Positions 37,871 to 50,300 of a stretch of 64,000 bases of DNA are shown here, piece by piece. The stretch's first letter is position 1, and each line of letters opens with the position of its first letter. This stretch comes from Hydractinia symbiolongicarpus (lineage: Eukaryota > Cnidaria > Hydrozoa > Anthoathecata > Hydractiniidae), in NCBI RefSeq assembly GCF_029227915.1, contig NC_079879.1, positions 32,990,501 through 33,054,500 of the forward strand. The letters are read 5' to 3'. The position numbers and the translations under genes are program-made. Under the pieces are notes generated by a model, which made no database searches, had not been told where the DNA came from, and worked only from the letters and a program-made list of their open reading frames with translations.

Positions 37871-37898
37871 AAATAATAGTAATAATAATAATAAATAA
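37871..37898 (+). repeat. TAA-rich 3' tail of the SINE
   Basis: An imperfect TAA/ATA run follows the TCCTGGG end of the SINE body and meets the satellite at TATTTTCC. Short A/T-rich repeat tails of this kind are typical priming ends of tRNA-SINEs. The tail is 28 bases with one interrupting G. Confidence 0.85.
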
Positions 37899-38704
37899 TA
37901 TTTTCCTGATATTAATAGGTCGCATCGCTTTTAACAGTGAAACGATTGACTGTGGGACTTAATTGAATTGATGTTGGACTTTGACCTTATAAATGTTATA
38001 AATGAGACAATTGGACTCCAAGAAATAACATCCTTCTTAGCTTGACATGATTGCTGGAACTCAGTGATTACTCAGGGCTTAGAAGAAAAAGTCAGTTTTT
38101 ACTGTGGGACCAATCCTAGCCATTAACGCGCACTGATAAAACAGAGACAGTTTCCAAAACTACATTTCATTGATTTTCTAACGGTATAAATCCGTTTCAG
38201 TTACAACGGTTGTGTCACATATTCGCACTAACATGTATTTAGCGGTATTTTTCTGATATTACTAAGTTGCATGGCTTTTAACAGTGAAGCGATTGACTGT
38301 GGGACTTAATTGAATTGATTTTGGACTTTGACCATATAAATGTGATAAATAAGCCAATTTGACTCCAAGAAATAACATTCTTCTTAATCTGACATGATTG
38401 CTGGAACTCAGCGATTACACAGGGCGCTGTGGTAGCGCTTTAATGAAAAATTTAGATGAATAAGTCATTTTGTACCGTGGGACCAATCGTAGTCGTTAGC
38501 GCGTGCTGAAGAAATAGAGACAGTTTCAAAAACTACATTTCATTGACTTTCTAACCGTATAGGTCCGCTTGAGTTACAACGGTTGCGTCACATATTCGTA
38601 CCAACATGTATTCAGCGATATTTTTCTGATGTTACTAGGTAGCATCGCTTTTAACAGTGAAACGATTGACTGTGGGACTTAATTGAATTATTTTGGACTT
38701 CGAC
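37899..38704 (+). repeat. Satellite monomers resuming after the SINE
   Basis: The interrupted monomer resumes in register with TATTTTCCTGATATTAATAG. Its end has CATCCTTCTTAGCTTGACAT and CTCAGTGATTACTCAGGGC, a variant otherwise seen near 51251 and 61686. At 38078/38079 about 27 bases are missing, removing the terminal hairpin and the monomer start. Two ordinary monomers follow. Confidence 0.82.
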
Positions 38705-41110
38705 CTTATAAATGCGATAAATGACACAATTTGACTCCAAGAAATAACATTCTCCTTAATTTGACATGATTGCTGGAATTCAGCTATAAAACAGGGTGCT
38801 GTGGTACCGCTTTAATGAAAAATTTAGATGAATAAGTCATTTTGTACCGTGGGACCAATCGTAGTCGTTAGCGCGTGCTGAAGAAATAGAGAGTTTCAAA
38901 AACTACATTTCATTGACTTTATAACAGTATAGGTCCGCTTGAGTTACAACGGTTGCGTCACATATTCGTACCAACATGTATTCAGCAGTGAAACGATTGA
39001 CTGTGGGACTTAATTGAATTGATTTTGGACTTTGACCATATAAATGTGATAAATGAGCCAATTTGACTCCAAGAAATAACATTCTTCATAATCTTACATG
39101 TTTGCTGGAACTCAGCGATTACACAGGTTTATTTAAAAATTTAGATAAATAAGTCATTTTGTACTGTGGGACCAATCGTAGCCCTTAGCACGCGCTGAAG
39201 AAATAGAGACAGTTTCAAAAACTACATTTCATTGACTTTCTAACAGTCTCAGTCCGCTTGAGCTACAACGGTTGCGTCTTATATTCGTACCAACATGTAT
39301 TTAGCGATATTTTTCTGACATTACTATGTTGCATCGCTTTTAACAGTGAGGCGATTGACTGTGAGACTTAATTGAAATGGTTTTGGACTGTGATCTTATA
39401 AATGTGATAAATGACACAATGTGACTCCAAGAACTAACATTCTCCTTAATTTGACATGATTGCTGGAATTCAGCGATTGCACTGGGCGCTGTGATGGCGC
39501 TTCATTTAAAAAATTTGGATAAATAAGTCATTTTGTACTGTGGGACCAATCGTAGTCGTTAGCGCGCGCTGAAGAAATAGAGACAGTTTCAAAGACTACA
39601 TTTCATTGACTTTCTAACAGTATAGGTCTGCTTGAGTTACAACGGTTGCGTCACATATTCGTACCAACATGCATTCGGCGATATTTTTCTGATATTAATA
39701 GGTTGCATGGCTTTTAACATTGAAGCGATTGACAGTGGGACTTAATTGAATTGATTTTGGACTTTGACCATATAAATGTGGTAAATCAGCCAATTTGACT
39801 CCAAGAAATAACATTCTTGTTAATCTGACATGATTGCTGGAACTCAGCGATTACACAGGGTTATTTAAAAATTTAGATAAATAAGTCATTTTGTGCTGTG
39901 GGACCAATCGTAGCCCTTAGCACGCGCTGAAGAAATAGAGACAGTTTCAAAACTTACATTTCATTAACTTTCTAACAGTCTCAGGCCGCTTGAGCTACAA
40001 CGGTTACGTCTTATATTCGTACCAACATGCATTTAGCGATATTTTTCTGACATTACTAGGTTGCATCGCTTTTAACAGTGAGGCGATTGACTGTAAGACT
40101 TAATTGAAATGATTTTGGACTTCGACCTTATAAATGTGATAAATGACACAATTGGACTCCAAGAAATAACATTCTCCTTAATTTAACATGATTGCTGGAA
40201 TTCAGCGATTACACAGGGTGCTGTGATAGCGCTTCACTTAAAAATTTAGATAAATAAGTCATTGTGTAACGTGGGACCAATCCTAGCCGTTAGCGTTCGT
40301 TGCAGAAAGAGAGACATTTTCAAAAATTACAATTCATTGAATTTCCCAGCGGTATCAATCCGTTTGAGTTACAACGCTTGCGTCACATATTCGTACCAAC
40401 ATTTGTTTTGCGATATTTTTCTGATATTACTAGGTTGCATCGCTTTTAACAGTGAAACGATTGACGGTGGGACTTAATTGAACTGATTTTGGGATTTAAC
40501 CTTATAAATGTGATAAATGACACAATTGGACTCCAAGAAATAACATTCTCCTTAATTTGACATGATTGCTGGAATTCAGCTATTACACAGGGCGCTGTGG
40601 TACCGCTTTAATGAAAAATTTAGATGAATAAGTCATTTTGTACCGTGGGACCAATCGTAGTCGTTAGCGCGTGCTGAAGAAATAGAGAGTTTCAAAAACT
40701 ACATTTCATTGACTTTATAACAGTATAGGTCCGCTTGAGTTACAACGGTTGCGTCACATATTCGTACCAACATGTATTCAGCAGTGAAACGATTGACTGT
40801 GGGACTTAATTGAATTGATTTTGGACTTTGACCATATAAATGTGATAAATGAGCCAATTTGACTCCAAGAAATAACATTCTTCATAATCTATAATGATTG
40901 CTGGAACTCAGCGATTACACAGGGTTATTTAAAAATTTAGATAAATAAGTCACTTTGTACTGTGGGACCAATCGTAGCCCTTAGCACGCGCTGAAGAAAT
41001 AGAGACAGTTTCAAAAACTACATTTCATTCACTTTCTAACAGTCTCAGTCCGCTTGAGCTACAACGGTTGCGTCTTATATTCGTACCAACATGTATTTAG
41101 CGATATTTTT
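38705..41110 (+). repeat. Copy 1 of a ~2.4 kb segment repeated 4972 bp away
   Basis: It matches 43677-46085 at a constant 4972 bp offset. Anchors are the short-monomer junction TTCAGCAGTGAAACG at 38981/43953 and 40777/45749, and the A-type monomer at 40262/45234 with GTTGCAGAAAGAGAGAC and the extra C in AATTTCCCAGCGG. The right edge diverges near 41110, where this copy has CTGATATTACTAGG and the other CTGACATTACTATG. The 4972 bp period is the sum 1796+1048+1064+1064 of the junction spacings between the copies. Confidence 0.9.
38981..38995 (+). other. First short-C deletion junction (39 bp loss)
   Basis: TTCAGC is joined to AGTGAAACG, missing 39 bases that normally hold CGATATTTTTCTGAT, ACTAGG and the left arm of the ATCGCTT dyad. 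The same junction recurs at 40777, 41825, 42889, 43953, 45749, 46813, 47506 and 50050, so this short monomer (about 332 bp, with a further 2 bp loss giving GAGAGTTTC) spread as a unit. Relatives reading TTTAGCAGCGAAACG or TTCAGCAGCGAAACG occur near 57613, 60886, 61592 and 63758. Confidence 0.9.
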
Positions 41111-41436
41111 CTGATATTACTAGGTTGCATGGTTTTTAACAGTGAAGCGATTGACTGTGGGACTTAATTGAATTGATTTTGGACTTTGACCATATAAATG
41201 TGATAAATCAGCCAATTTGACTCCAAGAAATAACATTCTTCATATTCTTGCATGATTGCTGGAACTCAGCGATTACATAGGGTTATTTAAAAATTTAGAT
41301 AAATTAGTCATTTTGTACTGTGGGACCAATTGTAGCCCTTAGCACGCGCTGAAGAAATAGAGACAGTTTCAAAACCTACATTTCATTAACTTTCTAACAG
41401 TCTCAAGCCGCTTGAGCTACAACGGTTACGTCTTAT

Positions 41437-44400
41437 ATTCGTACCAACATGCATTTAGCGATATTTTTCTGACATTACTAGGTTGCATCGCTTTTAAAAT
41501 TCAGGCGATTGACTGTAAGACTTAATTGAAATGATTTTGGACTTTGATCTTATAAATGCGATAAATGACACAATTTGACTCCAAGAAATAACATTCTCCT
41601 TAATTTGACATGATTGCTGGAATTCAGCTATTACACAGGGTGCTGTGGTACCGCTTTAATGAAAAATTTAGATGAATAAGTCATTTTGTACCGTGGGACC
41701 AATCGTAGTCGTTAGCGCGTGCTGAAGAAATAGAGAGTTTCAAAAACTACATTTCATTGACTTTATAACAGTATAGGTCCGCTTGAGTTACAACGGTTGC
41801 GTCACATATTCGTACCAACATGTATTCAGCAGTGAAACGATTGACTGTGGGACTTAATTGAATTGATTTTGGACTTTGACCATATAAATGTGATAAATGA
41901 GCCAATTTGACTCCAAGAAATAACATTCTTCATAATCTTACATGTTTGCTGGAACTCAGCGATTACACAGGTTTATTTAAAAATTTAGATAAATAAGTCA
42001 TTTTGTACTGTGGGACCAATCGTAGCCCTTAGCACGCGCTGAAGAAATAGAGACAGTTTCAAAAACTACATTTCATTGACTTTCTAACAGTCTCAGTCCG
42101 CTTGAGCTACAACGGTTGCGTCTTATATTCGTACCAACATGTATTTAGCGATATTTTTCTGACATTACTATGTTGCATCGCTTTTAACAGTGAGGCGATT
42201 GACTGTGAGACTTAATTGAAATGGTTTTGGACTGTGATCTTATAAATGTGATAAATGACACAATGTGACTCCAAGAACTAACATTCTCCTTAATTTGACA
42301 TGATTGCTGGAATTCAGCGATTGCACTGGGCGCTGTGATGGCGCTTCATTTAAAAAATTTGGATAAATAAGTCATTTTGTACTGTGGGACCAATCGTAGT
42401 CGTTAGCGCGCGCTGAAGAAATAGAGACAGTTTCAAAGACTACATTTCATTGACTTTCTAACAGTATAGGTCTGCTTGAGTTACAACGGTTGCGTCTTAT
42501 ATTCGTACCAACATGCATTTAGCGATATTTTTCTGACATTACTAGGTTGCATCGCTTTTAACATTGAGGCGATTGACTGTAAGACTTAATTGAAATGATT
42601 TTGGACTTTGATCTTATAAATGCGATAAATGACACAATTTGACTCCAAGAAATAACATTCTCCTTAATTTGACATGATTGCTGGAATTCAGCTATTACAC
42701 AGGGTGCTGTGGTACCGCTTTAATGAAAAATTTAGATGAATAAGTCATTTTGTACCGTGGGACCAATCGTAGTCGTTAGCGCGTGCTGAAGAAATAGAGA
42801 GTTTCAAAAACTACATTTCATTGACTTTATAACAGTATAGGTCCGCTTGAGTTACAACGGTTGCGTCACATATTCGTACCAACATGTATTCAGCAGTGAA
42901 ACGATTGACTGTGGGACTTAATTGAATTGATTTTGGACTTTGACCATATAAATGTGATAAATGAGCCAATTTGACTCCAAGAAATAACATTCTTCATAAT
43001 CTTACATGTTTGCTGGAACTCAGCGATTACACAGGTTTATTTAAAAATTTAGATAAATAAGTCATTTTGTACTGTGGGACCAATCGTAGCCCTTAGCACG
43101 CGCTGAAGAAATAGAGACAGTTTCAAAAACTACATTTCATTCACTTTCTAACAGTCTCAGTCCGCTTGAGCTACAACGGTTGCGTCTTATATTCGTACCA
43201 ACATGTATTTAGCGATATTTTTCTGACATTACTATGTTGCATCGCTTTTAACAGTGAGGCGATTGACTGTGAGACTTAATTGAAATGGTTTTGGACTGTG
43301 ATCTTATAAATGTGATAAATGACACAATGTGACTCCAAGAACTAACATTCTCCTTAATTTGACATGATTGCTGGAATTCAGCGATTGCACTGGGCGCTGT
43401 GATGGCGCTTCATTTAAAAAATTTGGATAAATAAGTCATTTTGTACTGTGGGACCAATCGTAGTCGTTAGCGCGCGCTGAAGAAATAGAGACAGTTTCAA
43501 AGACTACGTTTCATTGACTTTCTAACAGTATAGGTCTGCTTGAGTTACAACGGTTGCGTCTTATATTCGTACCAACATGCATTTAGCGATATTTTTCTGA
43601 CATTACTAGGTTGCATCGCTTTTAACATTGAGGCGATTGACTGTAAGACTTAATTGAAATGATTTTGGACTTTGATCTTATAAATGCGATAAATGACACA
43701 ATTTGACTCCAAGAAATAACATTCTCCTTAATTTGACATGATTGCTGGAATTCAGCTATTACACAGGGTGCTGTGGTACCGCTTTAATGAAAAATTTAGA
43801 TGAATAAGTCATTTTGTACCGTGGGACCAATCGTAGTCGTTAGCGCGTGCTGAAGAAATAGAGAGTTTCAAAAACTACATTTCATTGACTTTATAACAGT
43901 ATAGGTCCGCTTGAGTTACAACGGTTGCGTCACATATTCGTACCAACATGTATTCAGCAGTGAAACGATTGACTGCGGGACTTAATTGAATTGATTTTGG
44001 ACTTTGACCATATAAATGTGATAAATGAGCCAATTTGACTCCAAGAAATAACATTCTTCATAATCTTACATGTTTGCTGGAACTCAGCGATTACACAGGT
44101 TTATTTAAAAATTTGGATAAATAAGTCATTTTGTACTGTGGGACCAATCGTAGCCCTTAGCACGCGCTGAAGAAATAGAGACAGTTTCAAAAACTACATT
44201 TCATTGACTTTCTAACAGTCTCAGTCCGCTTGAGCTACAACGGTTGCGTCTTATATTCGTACAAACATGTATTTAGCGATATTTTTCTGACATTACTATG
44301 TTGCATCGCTTTTAACAGTGAGGCGATTGACTGTGAGACTTAATTGAAATGGTTTTAGACTGTGATCTTATAAATGTGATAAATGACACAATGTGACTCC

Positions 44401-44615
44401 AAGAACTAACATTCTCCTTAATTTGACATGATTGCTGGAATTCAGCGATTGCACTGGGCGCTGTGATGGCGCTTCATTTAAAAAATTTGGATAAATAAGT
44501 CATTTTGTACTGTGGGACCAATCGTAGTCGTTAGCGCGCGCTGAAGAAATAGAGACAGTTTCAAAGACTACATTTCATTGACTTTCTAACAGTATAGGTC
44601 TGCTTGAGTTACAAC
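41437..44615 (+). repeat. 3-monomer HOR, 1064 bp, three tandem copies (composition 1)
   Basis: Copies run about 41437-42500, 42501-43564 and 43565-44615. Each contains the short C monomer (~332 bp), a hairpin-less B monomer (GTAGCCCTTAGCACGCG, ~358 bp) and an F monomer ending GGCGCTGTGATGGCGCTTC (~374 bp), which sums to 1064. The copies are nearly identical; differences include GTTTCATTGACT against ATTTCATTGACT near 43508 and ACAAACATG against ACCAACATG near 44262. They lie between the two copies of the 4972 bp duplication. Confidence 0.92.
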
Positions 44616-46085
44616 GATTGCGTCACATATTCGTACCAACATGCATTCGGCGATATTTTTCTGATATTAATAGGTTGCATGGCTTTTAACATTGAAGCGA
44701 TTGACAGTGGGACTTAATTGAATTGATTTTGGACTTTGACCATATAAATGTGGTAAATCAGCCAATTTGACTCCAAGAAATAACATTCTTGTTAATCTGA
44801 CATGATTGCTGGAACTCAGCGATTACACAGGGTTATTTAAAAATTTAGATAAATAAGTCATTTTGTGCTGTGGGACCAATCGTAGCCCTTAGCACGCGCT
44901 GAAGAAATAGAGACAGTTTCAAAAGTTACATTTCATTAACTTTCTAACAGTCTCAGGCCGCTTGAGCTACAACGGTTACGTCTTATATTCGTACCAACAT
45001 GCATTTAGCGATATTTTTCTGACATTACTAGGTTGCATCGCTTTTAACAGTGAGGCGATTGACTGTAAGACTTAATTGAAATGATTTTGGACTTCGACCT
45101 TATAAATGTGATAAATGACACAATTGGACTCCAAGAAATAACATTCTCCTTAATTTAACATGATTGCTGGAATTCAGCGATTACACAGGGTGCTGTGATA
45201 GCGCTTCACTTAAAAATTTAGATAAATAAGTCATTGTGTAACGTGGGACCAATCCTACCCGTTAGCGTTCGTTGCAGAAAGAGAGACATTTTCAAAAATT
45301 ACAATTCATTGAATTTCCCAGCGGTATCAATCCGTTTGAGTTACAACGCTTGCGTCACATATTCGTACCAACATTTGTTTTGCGATATTTTTCTGATATT
45401 ACTAGGTTGCATCGCTTTTAACAGTGAAACGATTGACGGTGGGACTTAATTGAACTGATTTTGGGATTTAACCTTATAAATGTGATAAATGACACAATTG
45501 GACTCCAAGAAATAACATTCTCCTTAATTTGACATGATTGCTGGAATTCAGCTATTACACAGGGCGCTGTGGTACCGCTTTAATGAAAAATTTAGATAAA
45601 TAAGTCATTTTGTACCGTGGGACCAATCGTAGTCGTTAGCGCGTGCTGAAGAAATAGAGAGTTTCAAAAACTACATTTCATTGACTTTATAACAGTATAG
45701 GTCCGCTTGAGTTACAACGGTTGCGTCACATATTCGTACCAACATGTATTCAGCAGTGAAACGATTGACTGTGGGACTTAATTGAATTGATTTTGGACTT
45801 TGACCATATAAATGTGATAAATGAGCCAATTTGACTCCAAGAAATAACATTCTTCATAATCTATAATGATTGCTGGAACTCAGCGATTACACAGGGTTAT
45901 TTAAAAATTTAGATAAATAAGTCACTTTGTACTGTGGGACCAATCGTAGCCCTTAGCACGCGCTGAAGAAATAGAGACAGTTTCAAAAACTACATTTCAT
46001 TGACTTTCTAACAGTCTCAGTCCGCTTGAGCTACAACGGTTGCGTCTTATATTCGTACCAACATGTATTTAGCGATATTTTTCTG
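43677..46085 (+). repeat. Copy 2 of the ~2.4 kb segment (4972 bp offset)
   Basis: Partner of 38705-41110. Within it the A-type monomer at 45234 has CCTACCCGTTAGCG where copy 1 has CCTAGCCGTTAGCG. That changed base is shared with the A-type monomer at 46298, so the later 1064 bp duplication copied this version. Confidence 0.9.
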
Positions 46086-47313
46086 ACATTACTATGTTGC
46101 ATCGCTTTTAACAGTGAGGCGATTGACTGTGAGACTTAATTGAAATGGTTTTGGACTTTGATCTTATAAATGTGATAAATGACACAATGTGACTCCAAGA
46201 ACTAACATTCTCCTTAATTTGACATGATTGCTGGAATTCAGCGATTGCACAGGGTGCTGTGATAGCGCTTCACTTAAAAATTTAGATAAATAAGTCATTG
46301 TGTAACGTGGGACCAATCCTACCCGTTAGCGTTCGTTGCAGAAAGAGAGACATTTTCAAAAATTACAATTCATTGAATTTCCCAGCGGTATCAATCCGTT
46401 TGAGTTACAACGCTTGCGTCACATATTCGTACCAACATTTGTTTTGCGATATTTTTCTGATATTACTAGGTTGCATCGCTTTTAACAGTGAAACGATTGA
46501 CGGTGGGACTTAATTGAACTGATTTTGGGATTTAACCTTATAAATGTGATAAATGACACAATTGGACTCCAAGAAATAACATTCTCCTTAATTTGACATG
46601 ATTGCTGGAATTCAGCTATTACACAGGGCGCTGTGGTACCGCTTTAATGAAAAATTTAGATAAATAAGTCATTTTGTACCGTGGGACCAATCGTAGTCGT
46701 TAGCGCGTGCTGAAGAAATAGAGAGTTTCAAAAACTACATTTCATTGACTTTATAACAGTATAGGTCCGCTTGAGTTACAACGGTTGCGTCACATATTCG
46801 TACCAACATGTATTCAGCAGTGAAACGATTGACTGTGGGACTTAATTGAATTGATTTTGGACTTTGACCATATAAATGTGATAAATGAGCCAATTTGACT
46901 CCAAGAAATAACATTCTTCATAATCTATAATGATTGCTGGAACTCAGCGATTACACAGGGTTATTTAAAAATTTAGATAAATAAGTCACTTTGTACTGTG
47001 GGACCAATCGTAGCCCTTAGCACGCGCTGAAGAAATAGAGACAGTTTCAAAAACTACATTTCATTGACTTTCTAACAGTCTCAGTCCGCTTGAGCTACAA
47101 CGGTTGCGTCTTATATTCGTACCAACATGTATTTAGCGATATTTTTCTGACATTACTATGTTGCATCGCTTTTAACAGTGAGGCGATTGACTGTGAGACT
47201 TAATTGAAATGGTTTTGGACTTTGATCTTATAAATGTGATAAATGACACAATGTGACTCCAAGAACTAACATTCTCCTTAATTTGACATGATTGCTGGAA
47301 TTCAGCGATTGCA
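45186..47313 (+). repeat. 3-monomer HOR, 1064 bp, two tandem copies (composition 2)
   Basis: Copies run 45186-46249 and 46250-47313. Each has an A-type monomer (GTGTAACGTGGGACC, ~374 bp), a short C monomer (~332 bp) and a hairpin-less B monomer (~358 bp). The unit length equals that of the neighbouring composition-1 HOR, but an A monomer replaces the F monomer. The match stops close to two full units: at 47314 the series reverts to the F-type ending GCACTGGGCGCTGTGATGG. Confidence 0.9.
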
Positions 47314-50300
47314 CTGGGCGCTGTGATGGCGCTTCATTTAAAAAATTTGGATAAATAAGTCATTTTGTACTGTGGGACCAATCGTAGTCGTTAGCGCGCG
47401 CTGAAGAAATAGAGACAGTTTCAAAGACTACATTTCATTGACTTTCTAACAGTATAGGTCCGCTTGAGTTACAACGGTTGCGTCACATATTCGTACCAAC
47501 ATGTATTCAGCAGTGAAACGATTGACTGTGGGACTTACTTGAATTGATTTTGGACTTTGACCATATAAATGTGAAAAATGAGCCAATTTGACTCCAAGAA
47601 CTAACATTCTCCTTAATTTGACAAGATTGCTGGAATTCAACGATTGCGCTGGGCGCTGTGATGGCGCTTCATTTAAAAAATTTGGATAAATAAGTCATTT
47701 TGTACTGTGGGACTAATCGTAGTCGTTAGCGCGCGCTGAAGAAATAGAGACAGTTTCAAAGACTACATTTCATTGACTTTCTAACAGTATAGTTCCGCTT
47801 GAGTTACAACGGTTGCGTCACATATTCGTACCAACATGCATTCGGCGATATTTTTCTGATATTAATAGGTTGCATGGCTTTTAACATTGAAGCGATTGAC
47901 AGTGGGACTTAATTGAATTGATTTTGCACTTTGACCCTATAAATGAGATAAATCAGCCAATTTGACTCCAAGAAATAACATTCTTGTTAATTTGACATGA
48001 TTGCTGGAACTCAGCGATTACACAGGATTATTTAAAAATTTAGATAAATAAGTCAGTTTGTGCTGTTGGACCAATCGTAGCCCTTAGCACGCGCTGAAGA
48101 AATAGAGACAGTTTCAAAACTTACATTTCATTAACTTTCTAACAGTCTCAGGCCGCTTGAGCTACTACGGTTACGTCTTATATTCGTACCAACATGCATT
48201 TAGCGATATTTTTCTAACATTACTAGGTTGCATCGCTTTTACCAGTGAGGCGATTGACTGTAAGACTTAATTGAAATGATTTTGGACTTCGACCTTATAA
48301 ATGTGATAACTGACACAATTGGACTCCAAGAAATAACATTCTCCTTAATTTAACATGATTGCTGGAATTCAGCGATTACACAGGGTGCTGTGATAGAGCT
48401 TCACTTAAAAATTTAGATAAATAAGACATTGTGTAACGTGGGACCAATCCTAGCCGTTAGCGTTCGTTGAAGAAATAGAGACATTTTCAAAAATTACAAT
48501 TCATTGAATTTCCAGCGCTCTCAATCCGTTTGAGTTACAACGCTTGCGTCACATATTCGTACCAACATTTGTTTTGCGATATTTTTTCTGATATTACTAG
48601 GTTGCATCGCTTTTAACAGTGAAACGATTGACGGTGGGACTTAATTGAACTGATTTTGGGATTTAACCTTATAAATGTGATAAATGACACAATTGGACTC
48701 CAAGAAATAACATTCTTCTTAATTTGACATGATTGCTGGAACTCAGCGATTACACTGGGCGCTGTGGTACCGCTTTAATAAAAAATTTAGATAAATAAGT
48801 CATTTTGTACTGTGGGACCAATCGTAGTCGTTAGCGCGCGCTGAAGAAATAGACGCAATTTCAAAAACTACAATTCATTGAATTTCCAGCGGTCTCAATC
48901 CGTTTCAGTTACAACGCTTGCGTCACATATTCGTACCAACATTTGTTTTGCGATATTTTTCTGATATTACTAGGTTGCATGGTTTTTAACAGTGAAACGA
49001 TTGACGGTGGGACTTAATTGAACTGATTTTGGGATTTAACCTTATAAATGTGATAAATGACACAATTGGACTCCAAGAAATAACATTCTTCTTAATTTGA
49101 CATGATTGCTGGAACTCAGCGATTACACTGGGCGCTGTGGTACCGCTTTAATAAAAAATTTAGATAAATAAGTCATTTTGTACTGTGGGACCAATCGTAG
49201 TCGTTAGCGCGCGCTGAAGAAATAGACGCAATTTCAAAAACTACATTTCATTGATTTTCTAACGGTATAAGTCCGTTTCAGTTACAACGGTTGCGTCACA
49301 TATTCGTACCAACATGTATTTAGCGGTATTTTTCTGATATTACTAGGTTGCATGGTTTTTAACAGTGAAGCGATTGACTGTGGGACTTAATTGAATTGAT
49401 TTTGGACTTTGACCATATAAATGTGATAAATGAGCCAATTTGACTCCAAGAAATAACATTCTTCATATTCTTGCATGATTGCTGGAACTCAGCGATTACA
49501 CAGGGTTATTTAAAAATTTAGATAAATAAGTCATTTTGTACTGTGGGACCAATCGTAGCCCTTAGCACGCGCTGAAGAAATAGAGACAGTTTCAAAACTA
49601 CATTTCATTGACTTTCTAACAGTCTCAGTCCGCTTGAGCTACAACGGTTGCGTCTTATATTCGAACCAACATGTATTTAGCGATATTTTTCTGACATTAC
49701 TCTGTTGCATCGCTTTTAACAGTGAGGCGATTGACTGTGAGACTTAATTGAAATGGTTTTGAACTTTGATCTTATAAATGTGATAAATGACACAATGTGA
49801 CTCCAAGAACTAACATTCTCCTTAATTTGACATGATTGCTGGAATTCAGCGATTGCACTGGGCGCTGTGATGGCGCTTCATTTAAAAAATTTGGATAAAT
49901 AAGTCATTTTGTACTGTGGGACCAATCGTAGTCGTTAGCGCGCGCTGAAGAAATAGAGACAGTTTCAAAGACTACATTTCATTGACTTTCTAACAGTATA
50001 GGTCCGCTTGAGTTACAACGGTTGCGTCACATATTCGTACCAACATGTATTCAGCAGTGAAACGATTGACTGTGGGACTTAATTGAATTGATTTAGGACT
50101 TTGACCATATAAATGTGATAAATGAGCCAATTTGACTCCAAGAAATAACATTCTTCATAATCTTACATGATTGCTGGAACTCAGCGATTACACAGGGTTA
50201 TTTAAAAATTTAGATAAATAAGTAATTTTGTACTGTGGGACCAATCGTAGCCCTTAGCACGCGTTGAAGTAATAGAGACAGTTTCAAAAACTACTTTTCA

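Larger units (their letters stand above)
37591..37898 (+). mobile_element. tRNA-derived SINE with TAA-repeat tail (308 bp)
   Basis: This is the only non-satellite DNA in the window. The 5' part is tRNA-like: box A TGGTAGAGCGT at 37603-37613, a possible anticodon arm (TTCGC, 7-base loop TTTCAGT, GCGGG, with two G-T pairs), and box B GGTTCAAACCA at 37638-37648. A ~220 bp body of unknown origin follows, containing CTGCTTAGCGCTCAGCATGA and ending GGAGGCTATCCTGGG, then a TAA-rich tail at 37871-37898. It inserts into a monomer after CAGCGA. I see no target-site duplication longer than one base. It has no coding capacity; the 65-codon ORF across it is incidental. SINEs of this type are copied by a partner LINE's reverse transcriptase, and that partner is not in the window. 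The body reminds me of marine-invertebrate tRNA-SINEs, but I cannot name the family. Confidence 0.88.

Noticed and set aside
37679-37876. 65-codon ORF inside the SINE
   Set aside because: SINEs are non-coding; the ORF runs through the body and stops at the TAA tail with no protein feature.
37585-37905. Target-site duplication around the SINE
   Set aside because: Comparison with 36482-36510 leaves at most one ambiguous base at the boundary. Apparent longer matches are A/T runs of the tail.
40262-46513. Three nearly identical 71-codon ORFs (40262, 45234, 46298)
   Set aside because: They lie in the A-type monomer and recur only because that monomer was duplicated. There is no start context, no homology I recognise, and the frame is broken in other A-type monomers.
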